Below are positions 25,370-33,982 of a stretch of DNA of 64,000 nt, in pieces. Source of the DNA: Nannocystis sp. Its GTDB lineage: Bacteria > Myxococcota_A > Polyangia > Nannocystales > Nannocystaceae. The notes below the pieces were generated by a model. The model searched no databases and was not told the origin of the DNA. It saw only the letters and a list, made by a program, of their open reading frames with translations. The stretch is from contig JADJRG010000028.1 in NCBI GenBank assembly GCA_016712315.1, positions 248,001 through 312,000 on the forward strand, in the 5' to 3' direction. Every line of letters begins with the position of its first letter. Position 1 is the stretch's first letter. The position numbers and the translations under genes are program-made.

Positions 25370-26437
25370 ATGGCCAAGACCCCCAAACACAGCCCCACTG
25401 GATTCGTTCTCGGAGACCCTGACGCGCGCGTGCGATGGACGCCCGCCGCCCTCAAGAAGGTGCTCCCGCGCAGAGAGCTCGCGCTCAAGCCGCCGAAGGT
25501 CCCGCCCATCGAGAGCGTGCTCGAATACGTACGAGCAGACGCGCAGGCCATCTCCCCAGCGCTGCGCGCGACGCAGGACGCGACGCGCGACGCGTTCGAC
25601 GCGGGTCTCGCGTGGCTGCAGGTGCAGGGTCAGGGCGAAGCCGCGCTCGAGTCGATGGCCGCGCTGTACGCGGGCTGCCCGAGCTCGATGGGGCACCTGG
25701 TCGACCTGTGGTGCACGCGATTCGGCGCAGCGTATGCGCTGCGGGCGCTGTGCGCGGGGTGGGCGATCGCGCCGCGCGTGATCGAAGGAGAGCGGGTGTC
25801 GCTCGAGCTTCCGTGGGGAGATCCGGGCAACTTCGGGACGAGGCCGCACACGATCGCGCCGTTTGCGCTCGGTCCCACGCCGGCCGATCGCCGCGTGGAC
25901 TGGGGCTCGGGCTACGCGTGGCGACAGCTGAAGGCGCACCTCGCAGCGCTGCCCGACGACGAGTGGGAGGGGTGCGTCGCGGTCGCGGACACGCTGCGAC
26001 GCGACGCCGCGCCGCTGACGCAATCGTGGCTCGCGCTGGCGTTTTGCGAGCGCCCCGAGTGGGGCGAAGAGCTCGCGGCGACGGCGGCGAGCTCGAGGGT
26101 CGGCGCGTTCGAGGTCCTGTGCATGGTGGTGCGCACGCCCGCGAACATCCCGTGGGTTCGCGACGGCGCGTACTACCGCGACCTCGAGCCCGCGCTGTAC
26201 TCGATGCTGGCGGCGATGGGCCCCAACGCTGCGCCGTTGTTGATCGAGGCCGCGCGCAGAGCGAGCTCGACGCCCAACCTCAAGTCCATGGTCGCTGCAC
26301 TCTCGATGATCGACACGGACGCGTCGCTGCGCGCGCTGCTCGAGTTCGCGCGCTCACAGCCGAAGCTCGCGGCGGTGCCCGACGCGCTCGCCGCAGAGTA
26401 CGGTGCGGAGCGCATCCGAGCGCTCAGCGCGAGTTGA
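25370..26437 (+). CDS. HEAT-like alpha-helical protein, unknown function
   Basis: 355 residues from the ATG at 25370; the longer frame is rejected because its first 50 residues include the P-loop remnant region in another frame. The protein is built of alpha-helical pairs with Ala/Leu spacing (LVDLWCTRFGAAYALRALCAG, LEFARSQPKLAAVPDALAAEYG), like the HEAT/MolR-type proteins common in myxobacteria. No catalytic motif or export signal was seen. Likely cytosolic scaffold. Its end lies 151 bases before the 5' flank repeat of the group II intron. Confidence 0.55.
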   Translation: MAKTPKHSPTGFVLGDPDARVRWTPAALKKVLPRRELALKPPKVPPIESVLEYVRADAQAISPALRATQDATRDAFDAGLAWLQVQGQGEAALESMAALYAGCPSSMGHLVDLWCTRFGAAYALRALCAGWAIAPRVIEGERVSLELPWGDPGNFGTRPHTIAPFALGPTPADRRVDWGSGYAWRQLKAHLAALPDDEWEGCVAVADTLRRDAAPLTQSWLALAFCERPEWGEELAATAASSRVGAFEVLCMVVRTPANIPWVRDGAYYRDLEPALYSMLAAMGPNAAPLLIEAARRASSTPNLKSMVAALSMIDTDASLRALLEFARSQPKLAAVPDALAAEYGAERIRALSAS

Positions 26438-26588
26438 GCGGCGCCGTACGCCCGGCCGTTTCGCAGAACGCTCGCAAGGAGCGGAGCCAAGCTCGGGGCG
26501 TTCTCGGCCCCGCTCGGCGTCATCGCTGAACGCGCGCTCCGCCTCCTGCTGGGCCGACGCGCTGCTCTTCGCCTTCTCCTCATCAGCC

Positions 26589-26612
26589 TCCCGGCCAGGC
26601 AAAAACCAGGCA
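26589..26612 (+). repeat. 5' flank of the group II intron target repeat
   Basis: These 24 bases are identical to the reverse complement of 33797-33820. Together with 28593-28625 they rebuild the uninterrupted 57-base element at 33764-33820, so they are the 5' exon of the intron insertion site. Confidence 0.85.
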
Positions 26613-27125
26613 GTGCGTCACGAAGTCTGGAGAAGGATGAAGCTGCCAAAACACACTTAAATCACATAGCTGAAACCTTCATTGCGACCCAGTGGGCTGA
26701 GAGGCCCACCCGGCCAAGGCTGGCCACCAGCCGGAACCGAGTGTTGCGCGGCGTCGGGTAACCGGCGGCGTGAAGCGTACACAGGGAGCGCGCGGGCCGT
26801 GTATGGAGCCCCGAAACTTTTGTCGTCGGGGAGGCCGACGCGGTTGCCAGCGCGGAAGGCGAGACCTCGGCGCCGAGATGGCCTGGCGCATGAGGCTCCC
26901 CGGGGTCTGAGACCACGGCACGCGCGCGAGGGGTCGACCAGGAACGTGAGAGGCCCTGTCGTCTCCGCGGAAGAGCGGTAGGCGCTGGCGAGGGAGACCG
27001 AAGCACGCGCCGAAGGGCGGCAGGGAGTCGGAGCGCCTCATAGTACCGAGGAAGCGGGGGAACCTGCCCGATGGGACCCCGTGGAGGGAAGGGGGCGCCG
27101 AGTCAGAGAACCGAGCGAGGGAACG

Positions 27126-28467
27126 ATGTCTGGGATCAAGAACCCGGGGAGCATCTCAACGAAACAAGCACGGATAGCGAACATCGCACGGCAGCGCCCG
27201 GATCAGGCGCTCACGCCGCTGTCACACCACATCGACCTGGACTGGCTGCGAGAGGCCCACCGACGGACGCGTAAGGACGCGGCGCCGGGGATCGACGAGC
27301 AGACCGCCGCCGACTACGAGAAGGAGCTGGAGGCCAACCTCCAGAGCCTGCTCGATCGCGCGAAGTCCGGGACGTACCGCGCCCCGCCTGTCCGGCGGGT
27401 GGAGATCCCCAAGGGGGGACGGGAAGACCCGACCGATCGGGATCCCGACCCACGAGGACAAGGTGCTCCAGCGGGCGGTGGTGATGGTCCTTGAGCCGGT
27501 CTACGAGCAGGAGTTCTTCGACTTCTCGTACGGCTTCCGCCCGGGGCGCTCGGCGCACCAAGCGCTGGAGACCTTGTGGCGCGGGCTCATGAGCCTGGAC
27601 ATCGGCTGGGTGCTGGACGTGGACGTCCAGAGCTTCTTCGATACGCTGGACCACCGCGTCTGCCGGGAGCTGCTGCGCGAACGGGTGAGCGACGGGGTGA
27701 TCGTACGCCTCGTCGGGAAGTGGCTCAACGCGGGAGTGCTCGAGGGCGGCGTCAAGCGTCGACTGTCCTCGGGGACACCTCAGGGCGGCGTGATCTCGCC
27801 GCTCTTGGCGAACATCTACCTGCATCACGTGCTCGACAGGTGGTGGACGGAGGACGTCCTGCCCCGCCTCCGGGGGAGGGCGATCCTGATCCGCTACGCC
27901 GATGACTTCGTCATCGGCTTCGAGCTCGAAGAAGATGCACGTCGCGTGCACGCCGTGCTCCCGAGACGTTTTGGGAAGTACGGGCTGACGCTTCACCCCG
28001 ACAAGACCCGGCTGCTCCGCTTCGGCTCCCGAAGCGAGCAGAACGGGCCCTGGGGCCGGAGCATCGGGGTCGAGTCCTTCGACTTCCTCGGCTTCACCCA
28101 CCACTGGGGGAAGACGAAGAAGGGGACGATCGCCGTGCAACGACGGACGATGCGGGCTCGCTTCTCGCGAGCCCTGCGGGCGGTGTCGATCTGGTGCCGC
28201 CAGCATCGCCATAGGAGGGTCGCCGAGCAGGCGCAGCATCTGGCGCGCAAACTGCACGGCCACTACGCGTACTACGGCATCACGGGCAACATGCGCGTCC
28301 TCAGCAGCTTCCACCGGCGGGTGCTCTTCGTCTGGCTGAAGTGGCTGAGCCGGCGATCGCAGCGGGCCAGGATGACGTGGGAGGTCTTCTCCAAGGAGGT
28401 CTTGGAGAGACATCCGCTCCCCGCGCCGAGGATCGTCCGATCATCCATGCGCGCAGCGAAGCTCTGA
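27126..28467 (+). pseudogene. ltrA: Group II intron reverse transcriptase/maturase, frameshifted
   Basis: About 447 residues over two frames: 27126-27418 (start MSGIKNPGS) and the frame of 27463-28467. The reverse transcriptase domain shows FFDFSYGFRPGRSAHQAL, LDVDVQSFFDTLDH, SSGTPQGGVISPLLANI and the catalytic IRYADDFVIGF. A maturase (X) domain follows (HGHYAYYGITGN). No HNH endonuclease domain is seen. The frames join if one G is removed from the run GGGGGG at 27413-27418, giving KGDGKTRPIGIPTHEDK, the conserved RT1 block. It may be a true mutation or a homopolymer base-calling error. Confidence 0.88.
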
Positions 28468-28473
28468 CTCGAG

Positions 28474-28506
28474 GAGCCGGATGCGGGAAATCCGCACGTC
28501 CGGATC
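28474..28506 (+). ncRNA. Group II intron domain V
   Basis: Thirty-three bases starting GAGCCGGATGCGG, with a GAAA loop and the returning strand CCGCACGTCCGGATC, fit the catalytic domain V hairpin. One position of the lower stem is mismatched (A opposite the third G), where most introns have U or C. Confidence 0.85.
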
Positions 28507-28592
28507 TGTGGGGGGAGCGGGTGCGACGACGCCTACCCCGGCGACCAAGAACGCCGGCGGCTCTCGGGGTCCCGCATCCGCTCCTACCCGAC

Positions 28593-28625
28593 AAATCGAG
28601 CGGGGCGATCATGGGCCAGGAGCAG
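28593..28625 (+). repeat. 3' flank of the group II intron target repeat
   Basis: Identical over 33 bases to the reverse complement of 33764-33796; begins AAATCGAGCGGGGCGATC. Similarity stops after CAGGAGCAG, which sets the right edge of the shared element. Confidence 0.85.
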
Positions 28626-28704
28626 GCAGCGGCGAGGCCGGCGACGAGGGCGCGAGCGTTGCCGTCCACCTCGGGTTGCAGACGGCAGGTCGAGGCCCCG
28701 GCCG

Positions 28705-28805
28705 TCGCTGACGCTCTCCGCGTTCGGCATGCACCTGCACGCCGCGACCACCGTCGACGGTCGCGACCGCAAGCAGCTCGCGAGGATGTGCCGCTGCACG
28801 ACATG
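28705..28805 (+). pseudogene. Short remnant of an IS91-like (Y2) transposase
   Basis: One + frame reads LTLSAFGMHLHAAT followed by DGRDRKQLARMCR, resembling the NLHA-x-x-x-x-PARDR-x-RLERLCRY segment of IS91-family putative transposases. It is only about 30 residues long, with no catalytic tyrosines or zinc-binding part. The gap 28626-28844 otherwise holds nothing recognisable. Confidence 0.4.
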
Positions 28806-28844
28806 TGTTGGGAGGTGAAGGCCCTGGGCTGGGTGAGCTCCGAG

Positions 28845-30608
28845 CTAGCGGGCGCAGCGGAAGCCGACGATGCCGTAGCCGAAGGTCGGGGTGAGGCCGT
28901 ATCGGTAGGAGGTGCGGAGCTGCTCGGGCGGATCGTAGAAGCTGCCGCCGCGGACGACTCGTACTCGGCCTTGGTCGGGTCCGGCGGGGTTGTAGCTGGG
29001 ATTGAGGTGATAGGCGCGGGGGTGATACCAGTCGGCGACCCACTCGGCGACGTTGCCCGCGAGATCAAAGAGCCCTTCAGGGCTGACGCCGCGGGGGTGC
29101 GCGCCGACGGGGGCGGGGCCGTCGCCGCAGTCGCTCAAGCGGGCGCGCGCGCAGGTCGGAGCGTCGTCGCCCCAGGGAAAGCGCCGACGATCGCCAGCGC
29201 CGCGGGCGGCGCGCTCCCACTCGGATTCGGTCGGTAAGCGGCCGCCTGTCCACTCACAATAGGCGCGCGCGTTGTACCAGGTGGCGCAGATGACGGGCTG
29301 ATCAGGGCCGGTGAAGCGCTCCGGGATCGGCGCGCCGCGGACGAAGGCGTCGCCCGTCCAGACTTCACAGACGGCCGGGTCGATGGGCGGGCAAGCGGCC
29401 GCTTCGACGCATTGGGCGTAGTCGGACCAGGTGACCTCGTAGGGGTCGATCTTGAAGCGATCGAGGGTGATCCGCCGCCGCGGCCGCTCGTCGCGCTCAC
29501 AGTCGGGGTCGCGCCGCGACGCGCAGCCTTGGGTGAAGCGGCCGCGATCGATGAGGATCCGCCGATCGGGGTCGTAGGTGAGAAGCTGCGGGTCCTCGGC
29601 GGACTCTGGAGGCGCTTGCACGGGCGCGGCGGGGCGAGCGCTCGCGGGGGCTGGAGCGCTCGAGAGGAGCAGATCGGCGCCGTGCACTTGGATGGTGGGT
29701 CGCGGCAGGGGTTGGCGGGCCAGCTCGCCGCGGAGGGCGGCGATCGTGTCGACGACGGTGAAGACGCCGTTGCCGTCGAGGTCGATCGGCGCCCGGAGGA
29801 GCCCCAGGAGGAGCGCGGCGAGGGGCGGGGCGCCTGGGCGCGGGCTGGCGCAGCGATCCCCTGCGCCGGCGGTGAAGAGCACGGAGTCGGTGGGCTCTCG
29901 ACGGGCGAGATCGACGTCTCTCATCATGTGAGCGACCGCCTCGGCCGTCGCTTCGCCGAGGCTGACGGGTCCCGTGGTGAGGGCGACGGAGGTGGGCATG
30001 AGGCGCGGTGAGAGGGGCGGAGGCACGAGCGCGGGCACACCCGAGCTCCAGGTGGAGGAGGGCCCCGGCATGCAGCCGTCGATGACCGCGACGAGCTGCC
30101 GATGCATGCCGTGGCTCGCGCGGGCGAAGAGCTGGGCGAAGGGGATGCCGGCTTCGCCTTCGGCGGCGGTCGCGGCGCCGAAGAGCCAGCCCGCCGGGGC
30201 CGCCGGTCCGTGGCCGGCGTGGCCGATGAAGATGACCCAAAGCGTGGCGTCCTCGCCGATCCGCCAGTGGACGCGGCTGAGCGCGTCGGCGACCTGAGCT
30301 GGGTCGACGGCCTCGTCCTTGAGCCAGACCATACGCCGCCGAGGTACGCCTCGCTGACGGTGCAGGTGCTCGTACCAAGCGGCGGCGAGCTCGTGGGCGC
30401 CCTCTCGCGGGGGCAGCGCTCGATAACGCTCGACGCTGAGGATGAGCGCGGCGTCCTTGCGCGATTTTTTGGGGCTGCGCCGCCGGGCGGCGTCGGCGGT
30501 GTGATCCGGCGACGGTCCGCCGCCGCCGCGGGAGTGAGGGACCGAGCAGGCACAGGCGAGCGCGATCCAGAGCAGCGCTCGAGCGCCGATGTCGCTGGCA
30601 GACGCCAC
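28845..30608 (-). CDS. Caspase-like protein fused to a formylglycine-generating-enzyme (FGE/SUMF1) domain
   Basis: 587 residues with a lipoprotein-like signal (ALLWIALACAC). Residues about 50-300 are a caspase (C14-like) fold: DAALILSVERYRALP starts it, WVIFIGHAGHG gives the His (His133-Gly134) and VAVIDGCMPG the Cys179. A Pro/Ala linker follows. Residues about 345-587 are an FGE-sulfatase domain (VTWSDYAQCVEAAAC, GGRLPTESEWERAARG, FPWGDD, GLFDLAGNVAEWVADW, VVRGGSF). Such pairings occur in bacterial orthocaspases, where the FGE-like part is often a binding module. The lipobox suggests it acts outside the cytoplasm. Confidence 0.82.
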   Translation of the reverse strand: MASASDIGARALLWIALACACSVPHSRGGGGPSPDHTADAARRRSPKKSRKDAALILSVERYRALPPREGAHELAAAWYEHLHRQRGVPRRRMVWLKDEAVDPAQVADALSRVHWRIGEDATLWVIFIGHAGHGPAAPAGWLFGAATAAEGEAGIPFAQLFARASHGMHRQLVAVIDGCMPGPSSTWSSGVPALVPPPLSPRLMPTSVALTTGPVSLGEATAEAVAHMMRDVDLARREPTDSVLFTAGAGDRCASPRPGAPPLAALLLGLLRAPIDLDGNGVFTVVDTIAALRGELARQPLPRPTIQVHGADLLLSSAPAPASARPAAPVQAPPESAEDPQLLTYDPDRRILIDRGRFTQGCASRRDPDCERDERPRRRITLDRFKIDPYEVTWSDYAQCVEAAACPPIDPAVCEVWTGDAFVRGAPIPERFTGPDQPVICATWYNARAYCEWTGGRLPTESEWERAARGAGDRRRFPWGDDAPTCARARLSDCGDGPAPVGAHPRGVSPEGLFDLAGNVAEWVADWYHPRAYHLNPSYNPAGPDQGRVRVVRGGSFYDPPEQLRTSYRYGLTPTFGYGIVGFRCAR

Positions 30609-30732
30609 GACTCGTAGATATCAAGGGCTAGGGTCGGTTGGATAGGTGGTGAGGGCGTCGAACAGGCAGCGGCGAGCCATGCGATCCCGATGCAGCGGAG
30701 GATCTACATCGGCCATGGAGTAACATCGTCTC

Positions 30733-31529
30733 GTGCCGAAGAGCGATCCGCTGAAATTCACCCGTCTCGGCCTGGATGAGCTCACGATCGAGGACGAGAG
30801 GTCCTTCCGCCACATCGCGCTCTACGCCGACCTCAAGGAGGTCCTTCGCCGCGCAGATACCAGATCCGGACGCTCCCCGAGAGCGCCGCGAGCTGGGACC
30901 GCGCCCTCTTCCTCAACCTCACGTTCTGGGGTGCGGCCGAGGGCGGCGATGTGCTCGTCGACGCCAACGTGCCGGCCGATGTCGTCGCGCACGTCGCGTG
31001 GCACCACCTCGCCTCGAAGGCGCTCTCGGTTCCGGGCGAGAAGCGTCCGTCCGTCGACGCGCTCTTCCTCGGCGAGGCGATCGCGAGCGCGTTCGATCTC
31101 TACCTCGTCGGTCGCGCCCTCGGGCACGCTCCGAGCTCGACCTTCCTCGCGTCGCAGGTCGACGCGATGGCGGAGACTGCGTCTTCTTCAGGTCTCGGAG
31201 AGGACGCGTTCGAGGTGCTCCTCGAGGGCGTCGCGGCCGATCCCGAGGAGGCGTTCGCGCGGCTCCGCGAGCTCCTGAGCGACGCGTCGTCGACGCTCTT
31301 CGCCTGCAGTGACGCAGGGGCCGCGCTCGGGGCGCTCGCCGAGCTCGAGGCGCACCGCTTCGGTCCGCTCCTCTACCGCTACGAGCTCGCGAACTGGGTC
31401 CTCTACGCGCGCGCCTATGGCGATCCGGAGCCGTCGGCCGCCGTGCGCGCGGTCGAGCGTTCGATTCGCGAGGCGAAGGACCCGCTCGCCTGGCTCGAGG
31501 AGCACTGGGTTCGCCCCGCGCTGCGCTGA
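30733..31529 (+). pseudogene. Alpha-helical hypothetical protein, split by one frameshift
   Basis: The frame from GTG 30733 codes PLKFTRLGLDELTIEDERS and then RHIALYADLKEVLRR, and breaks near 30852. The third-position frame then continues with YQIRTLPESAASWDRALFLNLTFW through to EEHWVRPALR and a stop at 31529. Joined, it gives about 265 residues, helical throughout, with no recognised domain. The continuation is smooth, so a single-base change, or an assembly error, split a once-normal gene. It is divergent from the caspase-FGE gene. The 268 bases after it (31530-31797) hold nothing I recognise. Confidence 0.6.
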
Positions 31530-31797
31530 TGCGCTTCTTCGCTCGCCTCGCGCGCATCGAGGGAGGTCTCTCTCTGCATCACGGAACGCGCCCCGCGGTT
31601 GGCGCGAGCTGCATACCTCAATCATCCTCTCGTTGTGGGTGAGACGGTCGAGCCATGGGTCGCGGAGCGCCTCATCCGCCGATTCTAGCGGCTCTGCGCG
31701 CGCGACTGCGTCACCGCACCTGCCCCGCCGCCGCGCGCGCTCCAGGCGTTGTCGCGGATCCGCGCGCGTGGTAGCAGTCGGCCTCGGAGACCTCGCT

Positions 31798-33665
31798 ATG
31801 CGCCCCGCTCGCCGACCACAGATCCACAGCTCTCGCCCGCGCCTCGCCGGCACGGCCGCGCTCGCGGCGGCCACGCTGCTCGCCTGTAGCGACGACGTCG
31901 GCGACGTCGGCGCGACCACCAGCGGCGCGACCACCAGCGGCGCCGCTACATCGCTGGGCACCACATCGACGGCCGGGAGCGCCGGGGCCGCCTCGGCGAC
32001 CGCGGGCGAGACCACGAGCGCCGCTACAGACATGACCTCTGGGCCAGGCTCGAGCAGCGGCGACGAGAGCACCAGCGACACCGCCGGCACCAGCGACACC
32101 GCCGGCACCAGCGACACCGCCGGCACCGCCGGCACCAGCGACACCGCTTAAGCACCAGCGACACCGCCAGCTCCGGCGTCGGCGGCCAGTGCGAGCCCGG
32201 CGCGGTCGAGCCTTGCTATGACGGCCCCGACGGGACCCTCGGCGTCGGCGTGTGCGTCGCCGGCGCGCGGGTCTGCAACGACCAAGGCGACGGCTTCGGG
32301 CCCTGCGAGGGTGAGGTCACCCCCACCGCCGAAGACTGCGCGACCCTAGCCGACGAGGACTGCCAAGGTGACGCCCTCGAGTGCGGCGCCTTCCACTGGA
32401 AGAAGCACTTCGGCGGCGTCGCCAGCGACGAGGGGACCTCGATCGCGGTCGATCCCCAGGACGGGGTCATCATCGCCGGAGTCTTCGATCAAGGCTCGAA
32501 GATCAGCTTCGGCGGCGGCGCCTTCACCAACAAAGGCGACTTCGACGGCTTCGTCGCCAGCTTCGACGGCGGCGGCCAGCACCGCTGGAGCCGCGCCTTC
32601 GGCGGCGCGGCCGGTGACGCCATCCGCGGCGTCGCCGTCGACTCGACCGGGGCGGTGATCGTGACCGGCGACGCGCAGGGGCCGATCGACCTCGGCGGCG
32701 GCCTCCTCACGCCTGTCGATCAGGACCTCATCGTCGCCAAGTACAACAGCGAGGGCGCCCACCTCTGGAGCGCCCTCTACAAGAGCCCAGGCCAGCAGAT
32801 AGGGCTCAGCTGCGCGAGCGCCCCCGGCGACGCCGTGATCCTAGGCGGCAACTTCACCCAGAGCTTCGACCTCGGCGGCGGCGCGCTCACCTCGGCCGGC
32901 GGCTTCGACGTCTTTATCGCCAAGCTCGACGCGAGCGGCAAACACCTGTGGAGCAAGCGCCTCGGCGACGCCGCCGTCGACTACCTCCACGCGACCGCCG
33001 TCGCCGAGGACGGCGCGATCATCCAAGCCGGCCACTTCGCCGGCGGCCTCGACTACGGCGGCGGCGCGCTCACCTCGGCCGGCGGCGTCGACATCTTCGT
33101 CGCCAAGCTCGACGCGGACGGCGGCCACCTGTGGAGCAAGAGCTTCGGTGACCCCGGCGATCAGCGGGCCGAGGCCGCCGCGAGCGCGGGAGGCGGCCGC
33201 GTCGTCATCGGCGGCGCGTTCAACGGCACGATCGACCTCGGCGGCGGCGCGCTCACCAGCGCTGGCGGCAAAGACGGCTTCGTCGCGGTCTTCGACGCGG
33301 ACGGCGGCCACCTGTGGAGCCGCCGCCTCAGCGGCCCGCAGAACGATCGGATCATGTCTGTCGCCGCCGATCTCGACGGCAACATCTTCGTCGCAGGTCA
33401 CTTCACCGGCTCGATGGACGTCGGCGGCGCGACCTTGACCGGCGACGGCCTCAGCGCCTTCATCGTCAAGTACGACCCCGCGGGGCAGCACCTCTTCAGC
33501 GCCAGCTACCCGGCCGACGTCCGTAGTCTGCTCACAGGCGTCGCCGCGGACACGCACGGCGATCTCTTCATGCTCGGCCTCTTCAGCGGCGTGATCTCGC
33601 TCGACGGCGACCCCCTGCTCAGCGCCGGCTACGACGACGTGTTCCTCGCCAAGATCAGCCCTTGA
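31798..33665 (+). pseudogene. Beta-propeller (SBBP-repeat) lipoprotein, interrupted in its linker
   Basis: The ATG at 31798 starts a signal peptide with lipobox TLLAC, then a Thr/Ser/Gly/Asp linker. The frame stops at TAA 32149-32151 inside an 18-base tandem repeat. The adjacent frame continues at once (STSDTASSGVGGQCEPGAVEPCYDG) into about 470 residues of propeller repeats such as GGGALTSAGGFDVFIAKLD with HLWSK. The whole gene would encode about 620 residues. Blades of this type are surface or secreted. The break is in a slippage-prone tract, so it could be reversible. The stretch 33666-33763 downstream is non-coding. Confidence 0.75.
32071..32171 (+). repeat. 18-base tandem repeat in a lipoprotein linker
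   Basis: ACCAGCGACACCGCCGGC (Thr-Ser-Asp-Thr-Ala-Gly) is repeated three times from 32071 and then in partial copies. The frame is lost at GCTTAAGC (about 32146-32153) within the last copies. Confidence 0.8.
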
Positions 33666-33763
33666 GCGCGCGCCGTAGTCGCGGCCTGCAGAGCTCAAGA
33701 TCTCGGCGCTCGTAAGAGTCGTCGAAGTCGATGGCCGTCCGACGCACCAGCTCGGGGGTCAGT

Positions 33764-33820
33764 CTGCTCCTGGCCCATGATCGCCCCGCTCGATTTTGCC
33801 TGGTTTTTGCCTGGCCGGGA
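33764..33820 (-). repeat. Uninterrupted copy of the intron target element
   Basis: In reverse complement these 57 bases equal 26589-26612 joined directly to 28593-28625. They contain the near-tandem CCAGGCAAAAA / CCAGGCAAAAT. The element lies 164 bases from the 3' end of the integrase gene, in an otherwise gene-free stretch (33666-33982). Confidence 0.85.
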
Positions 33821-33982
33821 GCGCCGACGACGAGATCCGGCATTTCTAGAAAAAACTCCACCCCCGCCAGAACGCCCGAATTCGTGTGATCGCAGCCGAT
33901 CAGCGGGCTGGGGGGCGTTTTGGTGTGGGGAGGACTGTCTGGCTTAAACTAGCGCTTTACGCGTCTACTGGCCCCGGAGCCC

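Larger units (their letters stand above)
26613..28592 (+). mobile_element. Group II intron, complete in length
   Basis: A 1,980-base intron whose ends are defined by the intact target copy at 33764-33820. It begins GTGCG, the group II 5' consensus, and ends CTACCCGAC, the usual group II 3' end. About 510 bases of structured RNA precede the reverse transcriptase frame. Domain V is at 28474-28506. A domain VI stem follows, formed by AGCGGGTGCG (28516-28525) pairing with CGCATCCGCT (28573-28582). The encoded protein carries a one-base frameshift, so mobility would need a helper or slippage. It is inserted in the + orientation. Confidence 0.9.

Noticed and set aside
30621..30815. 64-residue leftward frame upstream of the caspase-FGE gene
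   Set aside because: Overlaps the start of the divergent gene; no ribosome site or recognisable sequence.
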